This document shows positions 5,016-10,792 of a stretch of 10,792 nt of DNA, one piece after another; positions within the stretch are counted from its first letter, which is position 1, and every line of letters begins with the position of its first letter. The translations under genes were made by a program, and so were the position numbers. Location of the stretch: NCBI GenBank assembly GCA_946479025.1, contig CAMLDM010000029.1:1-10792 (forward strand), given 5' to 3'. Below the pieces are notes generated by a model, which did not search any database, was not told the origin of the DNA, and saw only the letters and a program-made list of their open reading frames with translations. This DNA comes from an uncultured Candidatus Saccharibacteria bacterium. GTDB taxonomy: Bacteria > Patescibacteria > Saccharimonadia > Saccharimonadales > CAMLKC01.

Positions 5016-6184
5016 AACGAATACCCCTGGCCGAGCAAATGCGGCCGACGACGCTTGACGAGGTGGTCGGCCAGACGCACCTTCTTGGCGATGGCGAGAT
5101 TTTGCGTCAGATCGTGCGAGGGAAAGAGCCTGTCAGCCTGATTTTGTGGGGGCCACCGGGCAGCGGCAAGACAACGCTCGCCCGTATTATCGCGCGGGAA
5201 ACGAACGCTGAATTTATCGAACTTTCCGCCGTCACAAGCGGTAAAAAGGATGTTGAGAAAGTCATCGAGCATGCGCGGCAAAATTGGAATCTGCAGCTGC
5301 GCACCGTCCTTTTCGTTGATGAAATTCACCGTTTCAATAAAGCCCAGCAGGATGCGTTTTTGCCCCATGTTGAATCCGGCTTGATTACGCTCATTGGCGC
5401 AACCACCGAAAACCCGAGTTTCGAAGTTATCACCCCGCTACTTTCACGCAGCCGCGTTTTGGTTTTGCAGCCGCTCGCCAAAAATGAAATCATCGCCATT
5501 TTAAAACGAGCACTTAAAGAACTAAAAACAGCCAAAAAAGTGACGCCCAAAGCGCTCGATTACTTGGCGGAACTCTCGGGCGGCGATGCCCGCGTAGCGC
5601 TTGGCAATCTGGAATTGGCGCTTTCCATGAACGAAAAAGTGACGCCGGAGATCGTGAAGATTGCGGCGCAAAAACGCGTGCCCGGCTACGACAAAAAGGG
5701 TGAGATGCATTACAACGTCATCTCGGCATTTATTAAAAGTATGCGCGGCAGTAACCTAGATGCAACGCTGTATTATCTTGCTCGAATGATCGACGCTGGA
5801 GAAGATCCGAAATTCATCGCGCGACGCATGCTTATATTTGCCTCGGAGGACATCGGACTTGCCGGCAATGGCGCGCTCGGGCTGGCGCTTAACGCTTTTC
5901 AGGCGGTTGAGCGCGTAGGAATGCCCGAAAGTAACTACATCCTCTTTCACACGGCAACAGCGCTGGCAAAATCTGCCAAATCACGCCAAACGACAGAGGC
6001 AATGTACCGTGCGCAGCAGCTCGCCAAAGAGTATCCGGACGCACCAGTGCCGCTTCATCTTCGCAACGCACCGACCAAGCTCATGAAAGACCTCGGCTAC
6101 AACAAAGATTACAAATGGGAAGCCGACTTTAAACATACCAAGGGCTTCCTTCCAGATGAATTAAAAGATACTAAAATTTTTTAG
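5012..6184 (+). CDS. rarA: Replication-associated recombination protein A (RarA/MgsA AAA+ ATPase)
   Basis: This 390-aa AAA+ ATPase of the RarA/MgsA/WRNIP1 family is related to clamp-loader subunits and RuvB. It acts at stalled replication forks as a DNA-stimulated ATPase. Landmarks: N-terminal [22 protein letters not shown] (5-26), Walker A GPPGSGKT (47-54), Walker [10 protein letters not shown] (100-108), sensor 1 GATTENPSF (129-137), and the SRSR region with the arginine finger (145-148). The RarA-specific C-terminal half follows, with [33 protein letters not shown] and [19 protein letters not shown]. Length is slightly below the E. coli protein. An in-frame ATG at 4997 adds five residues but lies upstream of the proposed -10 box, so I use 5012. 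It is divergent from ddl, and its stop overlaps the convergent gene's stop by 4 bases. Confidence 0.96.
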   Translation: MQRIPLAEQMRPTTLDEVVGQTHLLGDGEILRQIVRGKEPVSLILWGPPGSGKTTLARIIARETNAEFIELSAVTSGKKDVEKVIEHARQNWNLQLRTVLFVDEIHRFNKAQQDAFLPHVESGLITLIGATTENPSFEVITPLLSRSRVLVLQPLAKNEIIAILKRALKELKTAKKVTPKALDYLAELSGGDARVALGNLELALSMNEKVTPEIVKIAAQKRVPGYDKKGEMHYNVISAFIKSMRGSNLDATLYYLARMIDAGEDPKFIARRMLIFASEDIGLAGNGALGLALNAFQAVERVGMPESNYILFHTATALAKSAKSRQTTEAMYRAQQLAKEYPDAPVPLHLRNAPTKLMKDLGYNKDYKWEADFKHTKGFLPDELKDTKIF

Positions 6185-7773
6185 GCTTTACCCGGCCGAA
6201 GTGTCCGCATCGCACAATTCGCGATGCGCCGGTGAAGTACATTGAAATCCGACCTATCCTGGGGCTGCCCTTCTAGAGAGTGGTACGGGATAACATTAGG
6301 ATAGGCCATAACCCCTTCGCAAAATAAAGGAAAGACGGCTGCCCTTTTTGTGTTGTGAACTATTTCTCCTGGCAGCGCAACTCCAGTCCCTCCAATAACC
6401 GTTGCAAACTCAGGCTGAGTCTTGTCATAAATGATAAAAATCCGCGCGAGGACATTATGTGCACTTTCCTGACCAGGCACAAACCGCTCGACATCACGTG
6501 ATGAAACATGCGAATAGCGCGCCAGATCAGCTGCGTCCGTCGGGCTAAACTCAAGTCCTAATTCTTCCATGGAAGGGTGCTTAAAAGCAGGTTGAACTAC
6601 AACCAAGTCATCGTACCCTCCTTCGTAGCGGCTCATACGCTTTGCGGCTTGCGCCAGTGTGTATTCGCCTTGCCGCCTGCGACCCGAGTTACGGCGCACG
6701 ATTGCCATGTCAGAGGTTCGGGCCGCCATAGCCTGTTTGACCGCAAACCGTGCATCTGGATTTTCATCAATCATCTCCTCGATAGCTTCAAATGCATGCT
6801 CTCGTGTTGCCAGCACTCCCATTCCCATCGCGGCAAGAGGCACCTTACAATCACGCAGCCGTCCGGGTATAAGAGAATGTTGTTCAACCATTTTCATATA
6901 TTCATTGAAACCCATCATTCTACGCTCCGGCGCATAGTAAAAGGTTCCCCGGCGGCGCCCCCTTGGAATTGCCACGTGCGTATCGTTCAAATCTTCAGGA
7001 GCTACGAAAGGGATTTGCGTACCATACACACCTGCATCGTTGTGCTGATAATGATATGCGTATGTTTCCGACCCACCTTCGCCCGACATAGGATCAAAAT
7101 ATACCGTTCGACCATGAGGAGTTTTTACTTGCCCTATGATAAGCCTTTTTCTTTCGTCCCCTTGACCAATCTCGGGCATCTCCGTAGAGACCATTTCGTA
7201 ACCTTTATCCGCAAGACGGTCGATGAAACCCAGAACGTGAGTTTCGACAATCTGATTATATTCCTGGGCGTTTCCCCACAAACTTGCCTCTAAGTCAATC
7301 TCCCCTATTCCCACCCTGCCGTCTGGATATATGCTCACGTCATATCGCGCGATTGCCGCTGCAGCGCCTAAATGTTCCTGTACCCATGTAGTCTCCTCTG
7401 GACAATGGATCATATGTTCCACCGCGTTTTGTTGCAAGAACTCCGTTACATTTTTATGGACAATGAGTTGCTGTGGAAAAAGATGGTACCCTACATTTGC
7501 CTGATCCGCCCAAAGCTTATGTTGACGCATAACCATTGAGATGGGCTTATTATCGGGTGGAATTAGAGAACTATCACCATGAAAGCACGCATGATGTCGT
7601 GCGGCTTCTACGTAGGGAAGCTGCCAATCATAATCACGTGGCACGGCATATATTGCACGCTCTCCGGCAGGAAGCTCTACTTGATGATATGTCTTTACTT
7701 CGCGCAGCTTCTCCCGAACTTCATTCGGACCACGTGCCAAGTTCTCTTCAATTAGTTCACCTAAAGCACGCAT
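6181..7773 (-). CDS. Uncharacterised ~530-aa protein, possible ATP-grasp-like fold
   Basis: I do not recognise this family. The frame begins with GTG at 7782, but AAGG stands 8 bases before the ATG at 7773, giving 530 aa. No signal peptide or membrane helix is visible. Distinctive stretches (counting from the GTG) are DVSIYPDGRVGIGEIDLEAS (148-167), YFDPMSGEGGSETYAYHYQH (228-247) and GRRRGTFYYAPERRMMGFNEYMKMVEQ (275-301). FAVKQAMAARTSDMAIVRRN (346-365), DLVVVQPAFKH (392-402) and ARIFIIYDKT (446-455) followed by VIGGTGVALPGEIVHN (462-477) recall the order of a nucleotide-lysine strand, a [V]Q hinge and C-terminal strands in ATP-grasp enzymes. That is a weak, by-eye inference. Third position looks less GC-biased than in the neighbouring trehalase. 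Its own promoter lies upstream; GT4 and trehalase genes precede it on the same strand. Confidence 0.85.
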   Translation of the reverse strand: MRALGELIEENLARGPNEVREKLREVKTYHQVELPAGERAIYAVPRDYDWQLPYVEAARHHACFHGDSSLIPPDNKPISMVMRQHKLWADQANVGYHLFPQQLIVHKNVTEFLQQNAVEHMIHCPEETTWVQEHLGAAAAIARYDVSIYPDGRVGIGEIDLEASLWGNAQEYNQIVETHVLGFIDRLADKGYEMVSTEMPEIGQGDERKRLIIGQVKTPHGRTVYFDPMSGEGGSETYAYHYQHNDAGVYGTQIPFVAPEDLNDTHVAIPRGRRRGTFYYAPERRMMGFNEYMKMVEQHSLIPGRLRDCKVPLAAMGMGVLATREHAFEAIEEMIDENPDARFAVKQAMAARTSDMAIVRRNSGRRRQGEYTLAQAAKRMSRYEGGYDDLVVVQPAFKHPSMEELGLEFSPTDAADLARYSHVSSRDVERFVPGQESAHNVLARIFIIYDKTQPEFATVIGGTGVALPGEIVHNTKRAAVFPLFCEGVMAYPNVIPYHSLEGQPQDRSDFNVLHRRIANCAMRTLRPGKA

Positions 7774-7808
7774 CGCCTTCACCTTGTCTCATCTTAAGCA
7801 TTGGTGTT

Positions 7809-7838
7809 AATATATCAGCTTATTGCGTTAAGGTCCAA
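7809..7838 (-). promoter_or_regulatory. Promoter of the ~530-aa gene
   Basis: On the minus strand TTGGAC (7833-7838) and TATATT (7809-7814) are 18 bases apart. Transcription would start near 7802, leaving a leader of about 28 bases with an AAGG ribosome-binding site. The gap 7839-7895 up to the glycosyltransferase stop is AT-rich and shows no convincing terminator. Confidence 0.6.
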
Positions 7839-7895
7839 CCTGTTATATCAGTATTTCAAAAAATAGATCGAAAAATAACCTATTGTGCCTCGACT

Positions 7896-9083
7896 TTACA
7901 GTTCGTTCAGATTCGGCAGAATATCGCGGACCTTGCGAATAGTATGCCGAATATACTCACCAGCGCTAAGCTGCGGCTGCTGCTTGCCGCGAAGAAGCTC
8001 ATAAAACGCCCGCTCATAATGATCGACCATCTGTTTGGTAGAGAAATATTTTTCCACGTGAGCTCGGCAATCGGCGCGGTTGATCTGGCCGACTTTTTCA
8101 ACCGCCTTAACCATTTCATTTACGCTCGGTACGATAAATCCGGTTTTTCCATCTTCAATAATTTCCGGTGCGGCACCGCGGTGCAGTGAAATGACCGGGG
8201 TTCCACATGCCATCGCCTCGATCGTCGTAAGGCCGAACGGCTCTTCGCGCTGAACCGGCGTAAGCACCGCCTTCGCCTTCTGGTAATATTTGGGTAGCAA
8301 TTCTTGGTCTATCCGGCCAAGGTAGAGAATCCGCTCATCAAGCTCTGGCTTTATATATTGGTCAAAATAACCTTGGCTGCCATGATCAATAGGGCCAATG
8401 ATAAGCAGGCGATGACCCGAGGCTTTTGCCACCTGAATCGCCTCTTTTACGCCTTTTTCCTGCGCAATACGCCCCGCGAACAACAGATAATCCTCAGGTT
8501 TTTCACAAAGCGTAAAGAGGTCGACATTGGTGCCGTTATAAACAGTCGCAAGATAGTTAAGATCCGGCGCATCGCGGCGCTGGTTGTTTGAAATCGAAAT
8601 AAAGTGCTGGTTTGGCGACTGATATAGCTCAAAAAGCTCTTTATACCAGTCGTGAATCGGGTCGTGCAGTGTATACACCGTCGGAACAGAGGTATATCTG
8701 AACGCCAGCGACAGCGCAGTTTCCGGATGATGAAAGTGCAGCAGGTCAAAATCGCCCGCAGCGGCGCGCGCATACATCTCGCTTGCCATATAGCGATCCC
8801 ACAGGCCGTGAACGTCGTGCGACAAATAGTCGGTATTATCGAGAAGCTTCGTAAATTCGTCCTGGTTTTTTACCAGCGGGCGCAGGTTCATCGTCTCCAC
8901 GCTGACATTCCCGCCATACACCTGCGTTCCTAGAGGTGAAAAAAGGGTAATGTGATGGCCGCGTTCACCCAGGCCTTTTGCAATCGCTACTGCAAGGTCA
9001 ATTGGAGCATAAATCATATCGCTAGGACGCGGCGCGGGAATAAATGCCCGTACCATCATGGCGATTTTCATCGGTTTGTCCAT
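7896..9083 (-). CDS. Glycosyltransferase family 4 protein
   Basis: This 395-aa GT-B fold, retaining glycosyltransferase of the GT4 type transfers a sugar from an activated donor, and is cytoplasmic or peripheral to the membrane. The N-terminal domain starts KIAMMVRAFIPAPRPSDMIYAPIDLAVAIAKGLGERGHHITLFS (6-49). The linker region has the usual VYNGTNVDLF (181-190) and FAGRIAQEKGVKEAI (202-216). The C-terminal donor site has the E-x7-E signature EPFGLTTIEAMACGTPVI (281-298, Glu281 and Glu289) and GKTGFIV (312-318). Donor and acceptor cannot be read from sequence. It lies 38 bases downstream of trehalase on the same strand, so a role in trehalose or glycan metabolism is plausible but unproven. Starts at 9083 and at 9071 (MKIAMM) are both possible. 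Confidence 0.93.
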   Translation of the reverse strand: MDKPMKIAMMVRAFIPAPRPSDMIYAPIDLAVAIAKGLGERGHHITLFSPLGTQVYGGNVSVETMNLRPLVKNQDEFTKLLDNTDYLSHDVHGLWDRYMASEMYARAAAGDFDLLHFHHPETALSLAFRYTSVPTVYTLHDPIHDWYKELFELYQSPNQHFISISNNQRRDAPDLNYLATVYNGTNVDLFTLCEKPEDYLLFAGRIAQEKGVKEAIQVAKASGHRLLIIGPIDHGSQGYFDQYIKPELDERILYLGRIDQELLPKYYQKAKAVLTPVQREEPFGLTTIEAMACGTPVISLHRGAAPEIIEDGKTGFIVPSVNEMVKAVEKVGQINRADCRAHVEKYFSTKQMVDHYERAFYELLRGKQQPQLSAGEYIRHTIRKVRDILPNLNEL

Positions 9084-9095
9084 ATGTGTACTTCT

Positions 9096-9101
9096 ATTGT
9101 A
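9096..9101 (-). promoter_or_regulatory. Possible -10 box of the glycosyltransferase gene
   Basis: TACAAT on the minus strand, 12 bases before the ATG at 9083, gives a predicted leader of only about 5 bases. A second ATG at 9071 would have a leader near 18 bases. The -35 region is poor (TGATCA at 17 bases). Readthrough from trehalase is also possible, since no terminator is seen in the 38-base gap. Confidence 0.35.
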
Positions 9102-9116
9102 TCACACGTGCGTATG

Positions 9117-9126
9117 CATGATCATG
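9117..9126. repeat. 10-bp palindrome at the glycosyltransferase -35 position
   Basis: CATGATCATG is a perfect palindrome covering the trehalase stop codon and the -35 position of the candidate glycosyltransferase promoter. CACGTG (9105-9110) is a second, shorter palindrome in the spacer. An operator is possible, but short palindromes also occur by chance. Confidence 0.25.
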
Positions 9127-10699
9127 TCTTTTCGTTCAGGAGTGCCGCGAGCACGCCGTTTGTCCAGCCAAAGCCGTCTTGCAGCGGGTATTCACCGCCC
9201 CCGCCAAGTTCGTGGCCGTTAATAACATTGTACTTTTCGACCATCTTCCCTTTTGCTTCAAATATTTTCAGGTTGGTGGCGATCCAGCGCTTTTTGATTG
9301 TTTCAGCAAGCTTGTGATGGCCGTAGTTGCGCAGCCCCTCAATAACGATCCAGTGCAGCGGCGCCCAGCCGTTCGGCGAGTCCCATTGCTGGCCCGTTGT
9401 TTCAAGTGTCGTGATTAGACCGCCTTCCTTCAGGAAGTCCTTCTCCAGACGCGCCGCCACAGCGGCAGCCTGCTTAGACGTCGCAATTTTCGCATACAAC
9501 GGAAACACCCCGGCAAGCGTCAAACGGCCGGTCGCGCATCGTTTATGAAAGTTATAGTCGACGAAAAATCCCTCTTCATCGCTCCAGCAATATTCCTGCA
9601 TGCCACGTACGCGCCGGTCGGCAGAACCTTGGAACTTGCTCGCAAGCAGCGGCTGGCGCAGCAGCCGGTACGTTTCCGCAATCGTTTCCTCGAGGATATA
9701 CAAGAGGCTGTTAAGATCAGCGGGAATAATATCAGCCGTGTGGATAGTGCGTATGTCGTCCGGATCGGCAAACCAACGGGAGCTGAAGTCCCAACCCGAT
9801 TCCGCGCCGGCGCGCAGATGCAGATATAGCCTGTCCGGCTGACGGTCCGGTGCCTCGCCCGCCGTTTCCATATCTTCGCGAAGCGATTCGGGGCGTGGCG
9901 TCGTTTTATTGTCGTAGTAGCGGTTGAGCAGAACGCCGTTCTCCATCTCGGCCACGCGGGCAAACGCACGGTTTTCCCGTTTCGCAAGCGTCTTACGACC
10001 CTTCATCCAAAAACGGTATTCCATCAGCAGATACGGCAAATATTCAACATACGTGCGGGTCCGTCCCTTGTGGCGCGCCAACAGCCTCACCATCTGCGCA
10101 AAAAAGGGCGGCTGAGAGCGGCTCAAAAAATACGTGCGGTTGGCTGTTGGAATAAAGCCGAACTTGCGGATCATGTACGCGTAGTTCTTCACCATTCCCT
10201 CGATCATGTCCCAGCGCTTGTCGGCTGCAAGCCCGAGCATAATGAAGTAACTGTCCCAGTAAAACTGTTCGCTGAATCGCCCGCCCGGTACAATATAGGC
10301 GTTCGGCAAGGCGATGAGCGACCCGCGGTCCCGGCGATTCTTGCGCTCAAGCACATGCCACAGCTCGGCAATATGCTGACGCGGCGTCATCGTCATATCC
10401 GTGTGATATGCCGTCTTGTGGCCGCCGAATTCGTAAAAATGACGCGAGACAAAATCGTGCAGATCGAAATCCGGATCGTTTCGCACAAGCATATACTCCT
10501 GCTGGATCTGTTTCATCCGGCGCCGAGGAATAAGATCAACGAACGTTTTGCCATCCCCGTACACCCGCCGGCTCTGCACGTCTTCAAAAAGCTCACCCAA
10601 TGCTTCGTCGGGGCTTTTTGATATCGGCATCAAGCCGCCAGTAGTGGCGACAAACGTTGACTTGAGCTTATTTTCGCCAGGTATCTTCGGTATTCTCAT
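9122..10699 (-). CDS. Trehalase, glycoside hydrolase family 37
   Basis: This 525-aa inverting hydrolase cleaves alpha,alpha-trehalose to two glucoses. Both family signatures are present (numbering from the ATG at 10699): PGGRFSEQFYWDSY (138-151) and QWDSPNGWAPLHW (438-450). The catalytic acid is the Asp of ESGWDFSSRW (about 304) and the base the Glu of GGGEYPLQDGFGWTNG (about 503), matching the known GH37 pair. There is no signal peptide, so it is a cytoplasmic enzyme like E. coli TreF. The frame has an earlier ATG at 10717, but that codon is only 2 bases from the -10 box and cannot be on the transcript. The ATG at 10699 has a purine-rich AGAAGAG upstream. Length is normal for the family. First gene of the minus-strand group followed by the GT4 gene. 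Confidence 0.96.
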   Translation of the reverse strand: MRIPKIPGENKLKSTFVATTGGLMPISKSPDEALGELFEDVQSRRVYGDGKTFVDLIPRRRMKQIQQEYMLVRNDPDFDLHDFVSRHFYEFGGHKTAYHTDMTMTPRQHIAELWHVLERKNRRDRGSLIALPNAYIVPGGRFSEQFYWDSYFIMLGLAADKRWDMIEGMVKNYAYMIRKFGFIPTANRTYFLSRSQPPFFAQMVRLLARHKGRTRTYVEYLPYLLMEYRFWMKGRKTLAKRENRAFARVAEMENGVLLNRYYDNKTTPRPESLREDMETAGEAPDRQPDRLYLHLRAGAESGWDFSSRWFADPDDIRTIHTADIIPADLNSLLYILEETIAETYRLLRQPLLASKFQGSADRRVRGMQEYCWSDEEGFFVDYNFHKRCATGRLTLAGVFPLYAKIATSKQAAAVAARLEKDFLKEGGLITTLETTGQQWDSPNGWAPLHWIVIEGLRNYGHHKLAETIKKRWIATNLKIFEAKGKMVEKYNVINGHELGGGGEYPLQDGFGWTNGVLAALLNEKT

Positions 10700-10719
10700 A
10701 ACAGTCTCTTCTAGCATTA

Positions 10720-10748
10720 AGTATAGTGGTTACGTTTATATGACGCAA
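10720..10748 (-). promoter_or_regulatory. Trehalase promoter
   Basis: On the minus strand TTGCGT (10743-10748) and TATACT (10720-10725) are separated by 17 bases. The start should fall near 10713, giving a leader of about 13 bases to the ATG at 10699. The remaining bases to the window end (10749-10792) show no gene or convincing element. Confidence 0.6.
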
Positions 10749-10792
10749 TGCTCCCGGCACCCTGAGCTGGCGTAATAAAATCAACAAAGCTC

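Larger units (their letters stand above)
4989..5017 (-). promoter_or_regulatory. Candidate ddl promoter overlapping the rarA start
   Basis: On the minus strand TTGCAT (5012-5017) and TATGCT (4989-4994) are separated by 17 bases. The -35 box covers the rarA start codon (5012-5014), and the rarA -10 box (5000-5005) lies within the spacer, so polymerase cannot occupy both promoters at once. Confidence 0.5.

Noticed and set aside
4979..5368. N-terminal extension of ddl (130 codons) as a fused domain
   Set aside because: The extension is antisense to rarA and has no domain character. The internal ATG at 4978 has AGGAGG and starts at the conserved Ddl N-terminus.
6577..7293. 238-codon plus-strand frame opposite the ~530-aa gene
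   Set aside because: Cys/His/Ser-rich low-quality translation without a start signal. The minus-strand frame is longer, uninterrupted and has promoter and SD.
7536..8189. 217-codon plus-strand frame spanning the gap between the ~530-aa gene and the glycosyltransferase
   Set aside because: It runs antisense through parts of two genes and their intergenic promoter, and no initiation signal was found.
10070..10621. 183-codon plus-strand frame inside trehalase
   Set aside because: Antisense shadow; trehalase signatures are intact on the minus strand.
1..10792. CRISPR arrays, insertion sequences, phage or toxin-antitoxin modules
   Set aside because: Looked for on both strands: no regularly spaced direct repeats, transposase, integrase or paired small toxin/antitoxin frames were seen.

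Overview
This window reads as one contiguous stretch of a small, densely packed bacterial chromosome. Coding density is above 90 %, genes abut or overlap by a few bases, and the largest gap between genes (2647-2837) is under 200 bases. UGA ends at least six of the genes (both S51 peptidases, the aldo/keto reductase, the small 97-aa gene, the slipin and the trehalase), so the standard bacterial code applies and groups that recode UGA are excluded. Gene content and compactness suggest a Patescibacteria/CPR lineage, most likely Saccharibacteria (TM7), but this is inference: no rRNA or ribosomal-protein marker lies in the window. There is no sign of a mobile element, prophage, CRISPR array or IS.

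Layout, left to right. (1) 1-2473, minus strand: a four-gene, translationally coupled operon read from 2473 downward. It holds an S51-family peptidase, an aldo/keto reductase, a second S51-family peptidase and a multi-pass membrane protein cut by the window edge. Its promoter sits so close to the first ATG that the mRNA should be leaderless. (2) 2518-2707, minus strand: a stand-alone tRNA-Phe(GAA) unit with its own promoter, encoded CCA and a perfect-stem terminator. (3) 2762-3187, plus strand: a monocistronic unit for an unrecognised 97-aa protein. It has a perfect consensus sigma-70 promoter, a 5'UTR hairpin, very strongly biased codons and a strong terminator. (4) 3189-4978, minus strand: D-alanine--D-alanine ligase followed 2 bases later by a slipin/band-7 membrane protein. 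(5) 5012-6184, plus strand: the replication-associated AAA+ ATPase RarA, divergent from ddl with physically overlapping promoters and probably leaderless. (6) 6181-10748, minus strand: GH37 trehalase, a GT4 glycosyltransferase and an unrecognised ~530-aa protein, each with a candidate promoter of its own.

How the genes work together: ddl serves peptidoglycan precursor synthesis. The trehalase and GT4 enzyme look like a small carbohydrate module (trehalose hydrolysis plus glycosyl transfer), to which the ~530-aa protein may or may not belong. The S51/AKR operon may handle peptides or reactive carbonyls, but the sequence does not say which substrates. The best candidates for something undescribed are the small, apparently very highly expressed protein at 2838-3131 and the ~530-aa protein at 6181-7773. 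The recurrent placement of -10 boxes 6 bases before an ATG also deserves a second look.
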